Origin: Seison nebaliae | Taxonomy: Eukaryota > Rotifera > Pararotatoria > Seisonacea > Seisonidae | NCBI GenBank assembly: GCA_023231475.1 | Contig: JALJEE010001441.1 | Coordinates: forward strand, 1 to 64,000 | Length of the DNA: 64,000 nt | Direction: 5' to 3' | Shown: in pieces, positions 17,831 through 32,900 of the stretch | Layout: the number at the start of each line of letters is the position of its first letter | Position numbering within the stretch: the first letter of the stretch is position 1 | Notes under the pieces: generated by a model | Databases searched by the model: none | Told to the model about the DNA's origin: nothing | Seen by the model: only the letters and a program-made list of their open reading frames with translations | Position numbers and translations under genes: made by a program

Positions 17831-18885
17831 CAAAACTCGTAAAAGATCAAAAACAATAATTTCAAAAAAGAACAATCCATCCTCGACCATTTCTCTCAAT
17901 TCTCTCAACAAGTAGAACGTATTAATTTCTATTTCAAATGAATTTCTCTCGAAACTCTTGTCAATATTCTACTTTTTCCGTTATTATCATTAACGGCGAA
18001 TATATTATTGTTCTTTTGAAAAAAAATAAATAAAATTTAATTATTTTAATGTCATTAGTCATTTGATGGATATAATTCATGGATAATACCCATAAAAATC
18101 TCCATACAAAACCTTTTTTCACTTCTATCCCTCTGATAAAAAGATTCTCTCACATTCCCCTCCATTTCATTACCATAATTGTGTTATCTGTTGATAATAA
18201 TGAGAAATTATTAGAAAATTGCTCGATAGAACTAATGGAAGACAGATGGTCAATCGATTGATCGATATGATTTGAAAAGAAGTAGATTGACAGAAAAATT
18301 CATGGAAAATAGAGATAGATGACCATCGTCCATTCGCCGGACATGAGTACTTTGACGAGAATAAACAAATCGACGTGATGCATTTATTTGGATGGAGAAA
18401 GAAAAAGTAATAAAATTTGCATAAAGAAATATTTCATCTATTCTTATTCAATTAATATTCGTTTTAATAAGAAAGATTTCTTCATATTCTGAATGTTATT
18501 CGTGAAATAAAAAAATAGAGGGAACTCATTCGGTCTGGTAAGAATTGAGTAGAAGGTATTGAACGTGAAAGGACAAAATTCTCATAAACAAATTAAGATG
18601 TTATTATTAGGAATTATTATACTTTCGTCACGCATTTCCTTAAAAGAATCAAAAATCAGAGCGATTATTGCTAAAAAATTTCCGAGTCGCATGTACCAAG
18701 ATGGTTGTTGATGAAAGAAATTTCCTTTCTCATTAATCGAACGAAAATAATATTACGATGATGATGACTTCCTTCTCCTAAATCGAGTGTCTTCAAATTG
18801 ACATTTGATGTTTTCATTCGGTCCTTTCCTTTCCTTTTGTTTATTTATTCTTCACGTCTAACATTTATTAAAGACAAATTTGCCC

Positions 18886-18938
18886 TCATCATCATCATCA
18901 TCATCATCGTCATCACCATCACCATCACCATCATCGTC
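18886..18938 (+). repeat. CAT/CAC trinucleotide microsatellite
   Basis: About 53 bp of TCA/CAT repeats change to CACCAT units in the middle. The run is noncoding. Confidence 0.8.
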
Positions 18939-20762
18939 GGAATATTGAATAATGTTTTTGGGAAGAGTTTCTTTCCATTTTAAACGGAACTTGAATGAAA
19001 TGAAAATATTTTCAAACATTTTTCTTTAGCTTTTCTTCTTCGTTTCTCAGTTTTTTCCTTCAACATCATAATCTTTCTCTTTGAGATGAAGTTGTTTATA
19101 TTGATCTAATGTTAATTTGGAAGCGTCTCTATCGATTTGTTAGGGCGAAGTGTTGTTGAATTAAGTAGTTCAATTAGGAAGATATTAATCAAAAGATTAA
19201 ATGTTGAAGATGTTCATCTTCAACTTTGTAGGTTGGGAAGAAGTTATTAAAGTTTCTCATATATTAATTTCATATGAGACTAGTCATTTCACTAGTTCAA
19301 GTAATTTCTTTGGATAATTGTCGATGTAAGTCACTTGAGTACGAAAGTTGAAAGCGGAAATTAATCTTATCAGATCCAACTTGATATTCTATTTTACAAA
19401 CAACGAAATTAATAAAGAAAAATTTGAGAAGTTTCTAAATTGTAAAATTGTCGAAACTGGTGGAAGAAAGTACTTGAATTGAATGAATAGTCAATGTGAA
19501 GGGAGAGGTGAAGTTGAGGTTACACAAAAAACTATTATAGTTTTAACAAATGAGTTTTGGTTTCGATCTGGAGAAGAAGTATAAAATGGATGCGTTAAAA
19601 GTCTTCTTGGTCCATGTGGAAAGGAATGTTTATTTATGTTTAGATCTTCATCTTAAGTGCATCTTTGCTCCATTTCTTCCTTCTTCCAACTTACAATTAT
19701 TGTTAGATAGGAGTTGAGCTAAAGTGGAAACTTAAGTCATTGACGACGATTAAATTAAGAGATTTTTTTTTTCATTTAGATGTGCAATTTGTGGATGAGA
19801 ATCGAAGTAACCAATTTATTCTCTATTATCGCTTATGGATTGATGGATAAACTTTTCAAAAGTAAATCAACCACAACACTGAAGTAGAATAATTGAATGT
19901 TTTATTTGTATCTGGTTATTCCCTGACCATGCATAATTGCGGTTAGTCTACCAATTCCACTTCTCCTATCGACTATGAAATAATCCGAATTCCGTTTGTT
20001 TCCCATACTCGGTAATGGCAATGAATAATGATATTCGTCTGTCTATAAATCTTCATTAACTTCATAAAATTAGAAGAAGGAGAAATTGTGTTTCGGCGAA
20101 AGATAAAGAATTCAGATGATCGACGAACGAACAAAATATTTCTTCTTCTAATGAATAATTTAGTTATCTTCCAACGTTATATAGATATCAGAAATATTGT
20201 ATCGTACATATGTATTCTATCCATCAATTTCCATCAATCGATGGATGATATGGAAATTATATGGACTAAAAACCATGTTATATGCTTCTATGATTGGAGC
20301 AAAGAAATAATAAGTTCAAGATGTGCAAATCTTTGAATTCAATACTATCGCATGTGCACACAATAGACGAACGTGCAGAAAACATTCAAATTGCTGACAG
20401 ATGTCCGTCTAATATCAGATTAATCAATAAGTCTTGTATCTTCCATTCATTAGAAATAATTACGATCCTATTATTCAACATTACAACAAATCTACAACTG
20501 GTTTATATTTCTGACCATATCATTCATTCTCTACAACAGATAAATAATGAGAGATACAAAAACATCGATATGTCTGATGGTTTTAATAAGTAACATCTCT
20601 TTAATTTTTACATTTTACAAATCTTTAGTGTTGATAGCGGAACGAATTGATTGACTTCTCCCTAATACTTCGCTATCGACCAACTAAGAATAGTAAGACG
20701 ATGAACAGATTTCATCCACAAAAAATTTTGTACATTTATTACAACATTAAATAAGGAATGGT

Positions 20763-20787
20763 ATTCTTTTTATGTTATAAAAAGAAT
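20763..20787. other. Perfect 11-bp hairpin with 3-nt loop
   Basis: ATTCTTTTTAT, GTT, ATAAAAAGAAT. A second imperfect A/T hairpin (AAAAAATC / GATTTTTT) follows directly. The role is unknown and it may be chance in A+T-rich DNA. Confidence 0.4.
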
Positions 20788-23700
20788 TCGATTAAAAAAT
20801 CTAATCGATTTTTTGAGAAAAATCAATTGATTTATCAAAGTTCATTTTGTAGTTAAATTGATTCATTTATATTCTTTTCATAAAAGTAGGATGGTGTTCA
20901 TTCATTCATCGAATCACAACTCACATATTTTAAGTGACGGATTGAGCTTTCAATCTCCAATTCATTTCTCACAACGAATAATTGGTGATGTAATCGATCT
21001 TCTCATATCAGTTCTCTCCATCTAATAAACTGACAATTTTCTTATAAATAGAAATGGCATTTCTATTATAATGGAAGAAAATATAATGGGCGTGATCTAA
21101 TCAATAAGTATGGAAGTATTGCGATTGTGCAATAATTAGGAATAGTTCCCGTCATTATAACCATTAGCTTTCTTGGAAATTCCATTAAATATCCATGCCG
21201 ACTACGACCAAACCATGTTGTCGTCATGTGAGATGTGTGAAAACGGAAAACGTAAATGATAGAATCATTCAACGGTTTTACTACCGAAATATAGTGCTTC
21301 GAAATGTATTAGGTGAAAAGGAAATGTTTTAACATAAATATCGTTCGAAACTATAAAAAGTCATTGATAAGGTTTCCTGGAATCCTTGAAATTAAGAAGA
21401 GAATTCGTCCAAATATTCGTTCTTCTTGCTTCCAATTTGCCCTCAATTTCCGCACATTAAACTTCAACATCGAGAAGAATTATGAGAAATTAATTCTCTC
21501 CATATTTCCTCCCTCAAATCGAATGAAAGTAGTAGAAAATAATTGCCAATCTTTTCTTCTTCTCCTCAAAAGAAACGTCGAACAATCATTAAACAATAAT
21601 CCTGTATTATGGTACGTTCTTTTTATTCGTATCACTGGCGACTAAAATCATCGATGATCTGGGAAAGTATTGGACCGTATTGTGGAATAGAAATTTCAGA
21701 ATTACATCTGATAACGATAAGAAAGTTGTAAATGATGGATTGGTATCCGCAATACTTCTTCCCTATCTCCAGAATAGAGACACATCTCCTTACGACTACT
21801 ACTTACTCGAGTAGAATTAGTTGGTTGTACATTCTGGTTAGTTGTAGCATCAGTAGTTATTACATCACTTCAATCATCGTTCATCGCTTCATCATCGATG
21901 GGAATGTCCGTTATTTAACATTCTTCTGATCAATGTTCTCTAGCAGATTCTGTTCAGTGAGAGCATGTTAACACAATTACAATAAATCTCCGAGGAAGCG
22001 TGTCATTTCAGTTTTGAGAAATTAATTAGAAAACTTCTCCTGCCAGGTCTACACGAAGCACATCCGCTTCTCAACTCTTCCAAATTTCTTCGTTCCAAAT
22101 TGGGAATTATATTATTAGCGAACTCGACCAAAAATTAGAAGCAGAAAAACTATTAGCATTCTCTTTTAAATGAACATTCTCAATCTCAACTCAATTGATT
22201 TGGGAGAATTGATGGTTATGCTTAATTAACAATGTTTACGTCATTTTACTTCGGGCCATTCTAGAGAGAAGAATTTGCACGGAAATTATTATGTTCAGTG
22301 GTTTTTTTTCTGTTTATTCATCCTCTGTTTTGTTCGTTTTATTAATTTCTCTTCTTTTGTATAATCTTTCTTCTTCATAGTTTCTCCTATTCTTCTTGGT
22401 GTTGAAACTATATAATTTTCGTCTCAATCATTATCATCATCAACATCATCATCACCATTTTCGCGATTCTTTTGTTTATACATCATAATTTTTAGCATTC
22501 TTACTTCCCCTTTTGGTAGTAGACCATTCATTGTAATTCCTTTCTTGTTTGGCGTCAGAGTGTTGGAGATGCAGTGGTGATAATATCGTGTTCTTCACAT
22601 CTTTTTCCTCACTCGTATTATTTTCTTTTCCCAATTCAAAACTCTTCATATTTTTGTTTATACATTCTCCCCCAAAATATATAACGCTCTACCAATTGGG
22701 GAGATGAGAAACAAGTCTCTTCTTTATTATCAAATCATCATTTCATCGAATCACTAACGTTATAATTTCATTTTAAAGGAAAAGAACTTTCGACCGCTAA
22801 TAACCTTGACGTAAATGAGTATCATGTGACATACATGTAATGTTAATTAATCGTTTGCATTCATCAAATTTAATTGAGAAATTTCACTCTTAATGAGATG
22901 ATGAGCGTCAATTGATAATTGACGAATGATTCTTCACGTCCTTCGATCCTAACAGAAACTTTCTTTGACGAAACAATACCTCCATTTCTTTATTTTAACA
23001 CCTCGAATTATTATAGTTCTCGTTATCATCATCATCAGAAGAAGAAGAAAATTTCGATTAACCTTTTTATCGAATTCTCCTTCAAATAATTTTAATTCTA
23101 TTAACTACTCCACTAAATTCTAATATGTCTTCAAATTCATCCTATTAATAGGCTGATGATAATAATCATTAAACAGGAAATTTCCGTTATTTTAAAGGAA
23201 TTTCCTTCTTTTGTCATCTTACGGAAACATTTCACATAACTCAAATGTTCGTCCATTTATGTTCTCATGGAATTTCATCAGGAGGTCGACGAACATTTGT
23301 CTAAGAAAAACTTAAAGTTTATTCCAAGATAAATTTATCCAGAATAAGTTTTTAGGATAAACTACTCGTACATGTAGAAAGACTTTTCAAAAAAATTCAT
23401 TCTTTCAATTGTTAATCTTCTTTGTATTATTTCCAAATTGTTTCGACGATCATGCAAATTTCATTGACGATCTGATTAATGTCATCCCAAAGTATTTTTC
23501 GTAAGAGAATTATGTCTTGTCAAATTAAAATTGCTATTCTCAAATGATTAGTTCATTCATTTTTTCGCGGTAGATTAAATGCGCAATTCCTAATCATATT
23601 CAAATTTCGGCAATATCAATACTAGTCAATGGCTGTAATGCTATTGTTAGTGTCGTCACATTTATAATTATATTGATGAACGACACAAATAGGATTGAAT

Positions 23701-26658
23701 AGAAATCGGTCAGTAGAAACCATCTCTTACTTAATACGATTATAGAACCGATGAAGTCCCTACACACACACCGAATGTTACCGAACGATAACGATCGTAC
23801 GAAGGTAATTGTCGAATTAGAATGAAAGAGAAATTTGTCATTTTGATTTAAACCCAAAAATTATTTACTTCGAATATTTTACGCTTTTGTGATGGTCATA
23901 TTTTATATCCATTTAATGAAGAGTGTTGAAAGAAATCGGTAATTGATTCTTTTTCTTTTCCTTAATGTGTTTTCACAAGTGCGATCCGAATATCTATTGT
24001 TTCCTTTAGTCAACTTGGCTTAAGCTTACTTGCTAGAGATCTTTATCAACATTTTCTCAATGATGATTTCCCGATACTAAATATGGGCGAGATATAGTAA
24101 TGGATAGAACATCTTGAATGACTAAAAGAGAATTTTAGTTGGAGATAATATAACAGATGAAAATATTGAGGTAGTATGTATAAGGGAGCTGATGGATAAA
24201 AGACTTGTCAAAAATGAAGTCCGACAAAGTAGTTTTCTATTTGTCAGAGTCATTCAACTTCTCTCACCAGTTGTTCATTGATTGTTTATGGACAGATGTA
24301 GGGAACATAACGAAATTCTCGTAATCGAAAAGAGGTCAGCCTACTGTGAAAAATTTTGTTGTTTCTTTCTAGAAAAAGAAACTCTCTCAGTTAGTTTACT
24401 GAGTTCGTTCGTTCTTCTTGGCCAGAAAAAGAATGAAGACAGTAAGAGAAACGTCCATCAAACAAGAAATGAGAATGAATAAACTGAAAATCTTAATTTT
24501 CACATGTCAACTGGGATGATGTTTCATTCAAATCTTGTCATTCCAATTTTCGTTTGTGAGAGAAATAATGGAGATTCGTCCTTCTTCATATTTTTTCCAA
24601 TGTCTATTCTTATCATTTCAACTCAGGTATCATTTGGTAATTTCAGCAAGTTTCTCACATTATGATAATTCAATGATCACAATCGAATTTGCATCTGATT
24701 TCATTATCATATTTTGGTAAGTTAATATTGATTGACAATTAATCAGATAATATTCTTCCAATTTTTCACGGTTCCCTATAATTAAATGATTCTCCAAACG
24801 ATGTCAAATAATTCAAAATTGCTTACCATCACAATTAATTTCACATATTTATTTCATGTAATTTTAAAAAAGAAATTAGTTTCTGTCGAAATTTTCTTGG
24901 AGAAATTTTCCTTTCATTCTATCATTTAATATTACAACCAATTTTCAAGTTGTTGACAACAATTCTTTTCGCATTTTTTATATAAATTATCCGTATAATA
25001 TTTTTATTCATTTATGCGTGGATGGTTTTATTACGTTATTCTCATCAGCTGTTAGACGGAGAAAGAATGGTCATTCATTTGGACAGACAAAAAATATCTT
25101 CTTCATTTTCTATGCCTGATATGAATGAAAGAAAATTGATGAATTGAAAGGTACAATCGAATGGACAATATGAGGTAAAAGAAGAAAAGAATCAACTTTT
25201 TCGAAGAAGTTAAACATAAGACAGTATTTGAATATCAACCACATAAACTTGAACTAGTTTCTTCAAATTCCTTTCTAGAATAATTAATATATTTTACTGA
25301 TATGTTTCATATGGAAATTTGTGTCCATCTAACTAGTGGTGTTCTCATACAGACTGGTCATACCTCTCAGAAGTTATGAGAAATGTATTTGAAGAGTAAT
25401 GGGGAGGAAGAAATTTATGTTTTCCTAACCTAATATTTTCATAATTTCGAAGGTGGAGTTTTTCAATCTTTTCCCTAAAAAACTTTGGAATTCTTCTTAT
25501 TCTCCTCCTTCCCCATCATCTTGAGGAATCATCGATTATTATGATAAGTTGATTGGTATAAATATGTTCTATGATCTTCCTCGTTTGTTTGTTGATGAGC
25601 GTTGATTGAATTGACGATGGGTTTGTCGAAGAAAAGTGGTTACTTTCCACTTGATGGAAAGAATCTCCGTCTGTACCATAAGAAAATAATCAAATTATTA
25701 TTATTATTATTTATATCGATTACATTAAGTGATGAAGTTCAGTCGACGATGTATGGGAAGAAATTGGAAGGAAGATTTTAGTGCAATAAAATAGGAAAAT
25801 CTTTCGATTAAAGATGAAATAATAACTTTTTTAATGGTGATGGTGGTGGTGGGGTTGTGTGAGGGAAGGGAAACGTCCGACGACAATGTACCAAAAAAAC
25901 CTCTTGTTAAATGATGAAGAGGAAGTGTCAATTATTCTTTCATTTTCATTCTCAGTCGGTCGATTGAATAATAAAAATATTAATTTTCCCACTTAAAAAC
26001 GAGAAGCGGAACGGAATTTTATGGAGAATGTCTACAGTTTTTCTTCATTGAAATAATTAAGAATTCATAGATCATCATCGTCATTATCGTCATCACTATA
26101 TCTCTTCGACATTGATGATATTTAAATTGAATCATATTAATGTAATATTTTCCCATTTCTCATTATCATATAATTTCCGCACAACGTAGCTTGGCGCCAA
26201 TATCTCTATTTATTTCACAAAAATATTTATTTCCGCAACAATTTCGTTCATTTCTATTCATTCGTCTTCAACATTTAATTTGATCTGATGAATTGCTTCA
26301 TCTCATTTTCACAAAAGGAAAGATTGAAAGATGGTGTGGACGAGGTGGAGGGAGAGATCAACTCGAATGTAATAACAAAACCATTTCTATTTAGAATTCA
26401 TGCATAATTTTCTTATTATTTAATTGGAACTTATCAGAAACCATATTCTCCATCAGTCGATTCCCATGCATTTGAATGGAATATTCAAATTCCCTTCTAA
26501 CAGAACCATCACATGCAAGAATGATGGAAGAGGAAGAATTATTATTGTTCTTTATAAATTATCTTATACATATTTACCCAGCACACCAAACAGGAATTCA
26601 CACTATTCTTATTCCAAAAGGGAAATAAATTCTTAGTAGTACTAATCCTGAGTCGGCT

Positions 26659-26704
26659 TCCGACATCATTGACGGATAATGCTAACCCATAAAATGATGT
26701 CGGA
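26659..26704. other. 12-bp inverted repeat with 22-nt loop
   Basis: TCCGACATCATT and its exact complement AATGATGTCGGA flank a 22-nt loop. The arms are richer in G+C than the surroundings. It could be a hairpin or the end remnant of a mobile element. Confidence 0.4.
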
Positions 26705-29120
26705 GACGAAGAAGATGCAGTTCAGGTGCGAACAAACAAACCAATTCTCTTATTCCATTTTCTTTTGGATGATCGGTGTGAAATTATTAATTGTACCGAA
26801 TATATCTACATCTGCTTTACATCTGTCCAACACTAGTCTTACTGGATATACTAATTGTGTATTTTACTCCTCGAAACTCATTTCATTCAAGTCGTAATGA
26901 GCCGTCCTTAAACTATTTTTTCTTCATCGATATCCATCTATTATCCATAAATGTTTAATTGATTCATTTCTTATCGACCGAAGCGATCGATACTTATCAG
27001 CAAACCATTTCTCTTATAGAACAAGTAAAAATAATTATTTTTTTCGTTCGTTGTATAAATAAATCATTTCGTCTGGACATTGGTCAAACGGAAAAAATGA
27101 GAAACATTAAAGACGAAAAATTGATGAGACTGGAGACTACTTCACTTTTTTTAGAATTGTTGACCACCAGATCAAAAAGTCAGATGACCAGATAATCGAT
27201 CTCTATTTACATTTTACATATGTTCCATTATTAGTCGTCGTTTTCCTTGTTTCTATTTATTCTATTATCGTCATATATAGCCAGTAGTAACTAAGTGATG
27301 ATGGCTATCAAACGGAAATTATTAATTGAAATAACACTTCATCAAACCATTTCTCTTAATTTCGAAAGTTTCTTTTCGATTATTCTTAAAGAGAACTGCA
27401 TCAATCGATGCACTTCCGTTCTCACTGTTTTAAAAAGTTTCATTCGGAAATGAGAAATTCTTTCGTGAAATTATCCCAAATTTTTTCCCCTCCAAAACCA
27501 CGCTTCCTATTTCACATTGGAAAAGCGACGAAAAAAAAGCAAAATTGTTTAAGATCTTTAACGATGTAGCGAACTACTTCAATTAATAACATCTCAAAAA
27601 AAATGTAGGACTCGAACGCTCCTTTGTTGTTGATTAAAAGAATGCCTATTCAAATGATTTTGAAAGGAAATAGAATCGTCTAATTGAACTTCTTCTCACA
27701 TGACACCAATCAATTTTTCTTGAAGTTATTTTAGGACTATTAACTTATTCCCATTAAGCCGCATCACCTCGAAGGTTAATTTCCGATTAGAACTTAAAAT
27801 TATAGTACTATAACGTCGATAATTAGAAATTTCAAAGAATTTTTTAAAGAAAAATATAAAATTATTTATCAATTTCTTCTTCAATTTCTCCTTATAATTG
27901 TCATATAATCGTATAAATGGAAAGAAAAGTTGCCGAATAAATGTTTATATTATTCTATCATTCATATCAAATATTTGTTGGGTAAGCATTCTTCTTTTTA
28001 AAGTGAATATGATGTCATTCAGGTAGAAACGGGTGACAATGACAAACGATCATTACAAATAGTTTGTATTGGAGAAATTAGGAGAATGAGAAAGCCTATT
28101 TCTTCTTACTACCATCTACTGCTAGAATCTTTACCCTCTTTTTTTAACTTCACTTTATCCTTCATATTTCTTTTGTAATACGACTAAAGAAAGTGGGTTC
28201 ATTTCTTTGTTAAGGAAACTTTATCTTGAATCTTCATGTTGTATCGAGGAGGTAGATAAGAAAGTAGAAGAAATACCAATAAAATTTTATTTAACCCGAG
28301 ATTAATTTAACTCACTTTCATATCGTATGAATCATGTGCAATAAAGTAATGAAGGTGATGTGAACGAATGAAGTGAAAGATTTACTGGTAACTATCTTCA
28401 TATGAACGGGATGAGAGTATGTGACAGGATATGTGAGAAGTACGAGTGTTCTAAATAAATGATGGTGGTATGTCGATGCGTGAAATAGTTGTGGAGGGCG
28501 AATATTTCCTCAAACTTTCAATAAACCTCAACTGAAATTGGATATGTCTCACGAGGAGAATTGACATGTATCTACCAGATTAGACAATAAACAAAACTAT
28601 TTTCTCCCTAAGACTCTAACGTAATAAACAAATATGTTTTTTCTCTCGTGGAAATGTGTACGGTCGTTGTCTACACCCGACTACATCTTCGTCATTGGAG
28701 AGTGTGAATATTTCGTAGTACTTAACTACCTTACGAGAAGTGAAGCAGCTGCCGCTATAAGCAGTTTCGATTACAAACTTCTCAATTGTAAGTAGAGGAT
28801 AATAGCGTTTGTTCCCTCACAATTTCCACGAGTACTCGTTCAACAAGGCGATAATTACATACATCGAAATTTCATGAATTTCACGAATTAGCGAATTAAC
28901 TTATTTATAAGACAAATCTTATGAGATATAACTGAAAATAATCTAACTTAAAAGTCGATAAATATTTTTCTATCAACAAATCTATCGATCATCCGTTTCA
29001 ATGATTCTTATAATTAGAAACTATTATCAGATTTATTCACATCCTCAAACTTCTTCAACACGTGTTTTTTTTGAAGAATGTTGTCAATTTAATTTCTTAA
29101 TTTTTTCCTGCAACTTTTAT

Positions 29121-29180
29121 TTTTCCTCAAATTTTTCTTCGATTTCCTCAAATTTTTTTTGGATTTCCTCAAAATTTTTA
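29121..29180 (+). repeat. Degenerate ~20-bp tandem repeat
   Basis: Three imperfect copies of TTTCCTCAAATTTTT are separated by a few bases. The repeat is noncoding, about 0.7 kb upstream of Frizzled. Confidence 0.5.
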
Positions 29181-29904
29181 TGAGATTCAATTAAAATAAT
29201 TCCTCGTGAAATCTCATTAACCTTCAACTTAATTTACGACGTACGATGTAGATAATGTGTGGAGTTTAATGTATATTCCCAACATCAGTTTTAAATTACT
29301 TCATTGAGTCAGTCGCATTCAGATGATGTTGAGTGAGGAATCGGATAGGAAGCCAATTGGATATGTCTATCGAATTGTTCAGTTAAATGATATTTAGCGC
29401 CATATAATTATTCTTTTAAACTATTCCATAATTCACATAATTCCACTACATATTTGTTGGATGGCTACGAATCTATGAATTTCGTGACTAGAAATTTCCA
29501 TCCATCGAACCGTTCCATGTGGGAAATTGATGGTTGAAGTGAATTCTTTTGCAGAGTGATGATTGTCACGATTATAGCATTCGCTCATTAACCTGACGTG
29601 ATGTAATTAATTATTAGAAAGAATGTAGATAAAGTGAAGAAAAGAAAGTTGGTGAGAAGATGACGGAAAGACTTCTGAATTTATTCAATGAATAAAATAA
29701 CCTTCTGTCTTTGAAAGTGACGAATGTCATTCTTCATTATTTGTATTTCTATAAATTATTTAGTTAAAATTCTCATCATTTGTTTGACGAAACAAAAAAA
29801 TAATTCTTCATCTTTCTTCAGTCATTAGATAGATCTCCTTTAAACAATTCCTCTTTCTTTTTCACGTTGAATGATAAATTGAATAAAAATCAAATTTTTC
29901 CTCA

Positions 29905-32900
29905 ATGAAATTCATTTGTCTCATTATCATTGGCACTCTACTGCTTCAATGGAGCCATGGAAAATTTGAAGATATGACGATATTTCACAATCGTCATCGA
30001 ACGAAACGTTTATTGACATTCGAAACGAAAGAATCAAATCCATCGAAAGAAGATGAACGGAAATTCATACCGGAACTTAATCGACATTATCGCTCAGGAA
30101 ATACACATCGAAAGATGTTCAATAACAAATGTATGGAAGTGCCGAAATTGGTGAAGAAGAAATGTCCAGATTATCAGGACGAGATGATCGAAGGCAGATA
30201 TCGTGACTCCAATCAATTATCTCAACAATTATTGAAATTCTCTAAATATTGGTCATTGACAACATCGAAATGTCATAAAGATATTGATAATTTAGTTTGT
30301 TTCGCCAATTTCCCTCTTTGTTTCGATGGGATTGCCACACCGATTTGTCGAGAATTTTGTAGTGATGTCCGAATGACATGTCGTACGATTGTTCCATATG
30401 AATGGCCGTTTAATTGTTCACGTTTACCCAGTCGTCATTCAGGTATGCCGTGTGTGGATATAAGAGATAATGATCGTCAATATCATGATCAAATCAATCT
30501 CAATAACGACGACGATAATGGAGATGATATTTATGAGTATAACGATAATTTGAAAGATATTGAAGTGAAGGAAGTGTTCGCTGATAATGAGAAATCAACG
30601 ATGGAAATACCGAATTTGGGAAGTACGGCAACGACCAAGAAACCGGTATTGAAAATTGTGAACACTATTCGACATAAATCGCCTGGGAAAACTAATTGTA
30701 CTTTATGTCGACGATGTGTTGACGAAGGTGATTGTGAGAGATCTTGTAAGAATTTTCTGGTGAGACAAAACGTATTTGATATGAGTGAGAAGAGACGGAA
30801 TCATTTGGAAATGGTGGAGAATGAGGACGGACCGATTTATTCAAATACATCACTAATTCTCAGTATTTGGTCGATATTGTGTTTGGTTTGTTCAATCTTT
30901 TCTATCATTACCATCGTCAGTGGAAAGAAATATATGAATAGTCAAGAGAATTCAATGTTGTATTTATCGATCTGTTATCTGGTAATTAGTATCGGATATA
31001 TCATCAGATTAATCGTTTCCCATGAAAATACGGCATGTCATAACAATCGATTATTGATGAATATCGGATTTCGATCCTTCTCACTCATCAATCAAATTCC
31101 AACAATCAGTTCCTGTATCTTCTCATTTATCATCATTTACTTCTTCGTCATTTCGGCTCATTTGTGGTGGTGTTGTTCGATTATCAGTTGGAATGCAACG
31201 ATCGTCAATTCAAAACAATACACTTTCCCAATTCAACATTTATTCATTTGGTCAATCTCGTTCATATTGACGATGATAGCATTGTTAATGAATTCGGTGG
31301 AAGGTGATGCAATTTCTGGAATTTGTTCAATCTCATTTAATTCTCTCCCAATGAACTTCTCCAATATCATTCTCTTCTTCATCATTCCGATTATAGTGAA
31401 TATTATGATTACAATCATTTTCTTAATTATCGGTTATTATCGATTAGTTTGTTCGCAAAAGAAGTCGGTTGATAGAAATGATGATGATTTGGACAAGAAA
31501 AAAGATATAAATGAATGGCGAGAACATTTCGCGCATAAGAAAAAGAATGAAAAATTGAATGAAAATTCAAAAAAGATTCTTATCAAATTTGGCATATTCA
31601 ACATGTCTCATCTTATTCCGTCGTTCTTGTTCATTCTATCGATATTCGAAGAGAATCGATTAAGGAATGAAATTAATGAAAAGGGATATTGTTCGATTAA
31701 TATGAACATTAATGGTGATAGTAAGAATTGTTTGAATGAATGGAATGAAATAAAAAATGTTGAAAGTAATTACTTCATTCTTATCTTACGTCATTTATCG
31801 ATATTGACAAATGGTATTATTATCGCTATATTTCTCATATCGAAAGATACCATCAAATTATGGAAGAATAGTATTCTAAGTTTAGATAAGAAATGTTCAA
31901 TCAGATCAACAGATCTCAATAGTGAATGTAGTTCCCGATCAAGAAATACTTCTCAAGACGATTTCTCCAATTCTACGTCTGATCATCATCCAATCGATAA
32001 TGGTAGTGTCAGAAATTCGTCATCAATCGCTCGTCACACAAACGTTTTATTCTCACAAATTATCAACAATACCGAATCAAATTGTACGGCAAGTCGTAGT
32101 GATGATTCCAATTTCAAAACGTCTATCGTATCAAAAATCGACGGAAGTGACATAATAATCAGACAACCGGTAGAAAGAAATCTTTATAATAATCAATTGA
32201 GTCAATTGAAAATGCCAAATACTTGTCACACTCTCAATCGATCATATAACGAGAAGAATAAACTAAATTTCATTTCTCAACAACAACAACAACAACATCA
32301 GTTACGCCAATCTCAAAACATTCAACAACAACAACAACAGCATATTAATTTGCATCAATCTCAAGATCTTTTACAACAACAACAACAACAACATCTCCAA
32401 CAACAACAACAATATATAGTAGAAAATTCGCCATGTCAACAACAAGTTCAATATACTTCTCAAAACATGTTGAATAATAATGGAATGGAATATCAACGTA
32501 TTGATCAACAAGGAAATTTTTCAATTGATAATCTCGACGACTTCCCACAATACACTCCCAACCATAACAAATATGATTCCAATCAACGAATTCAACGTTC
32601 ATTCCATCGGAAACCGAACAATTATCAGAAGTCGTTGACGGAATTGTATGATCGATCGAACAATATGATGATACTAAACAATAATAATGAAGAATATCAT
32701 CAACAAATATATCAACAACAATTATTGAAGGCGCCATTGAAAGCGATGCAGAGTAACACGTTGAAACGAACAGCAACAACTACAACGGCAGTGACCAAAC
32801 AGAGGAATAATTTGTTTGAAGAAATGGAGAATTCTCAATTTGCCAGAACTCGATTTCTTCATTACAATACAGATAATGATCAAGAGATTTTCTCCAATTG

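Larger units (their letters stand above)
17831..29904. other. 12-kb gene-poor region between the GPCR and Frizzled
   Basis: No ORF here exceeds about 110 codons, none shows a domain, and no exon chain could be assembled on either strand. The stretch begins with the GPCR 3' UTR (AATAAA about 18027). It contains (CAT)n/(CAC)n microsatellites, a TTTCCTCAAATTTTT repeat near 29.15 kb, and short perfect hairpins (20763-20787, 26659-26704). In a window where other gaps are 0.1-2.8 kb, its size suggests distal regulatory DNA or unrecognised noncoding transcripts. No tRNA or conserved microRNA was recognised. Confidence 0.5.

Noticed and set aside
24167-24185. TGAGGTAGTATGTATA, resembling the let-7 seed
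   Set aside because: The match stops after the seed region and no complementary arm lies within about 80 bases, so no precursor hairpin can form.
17831-29904. tRNA or CRISPR-like arrays in the gene desert
   Set aside because: No cloverleaf with A and B boxes and no regularly spaced repeats were seen. The repeats present are simple trinucleotides.
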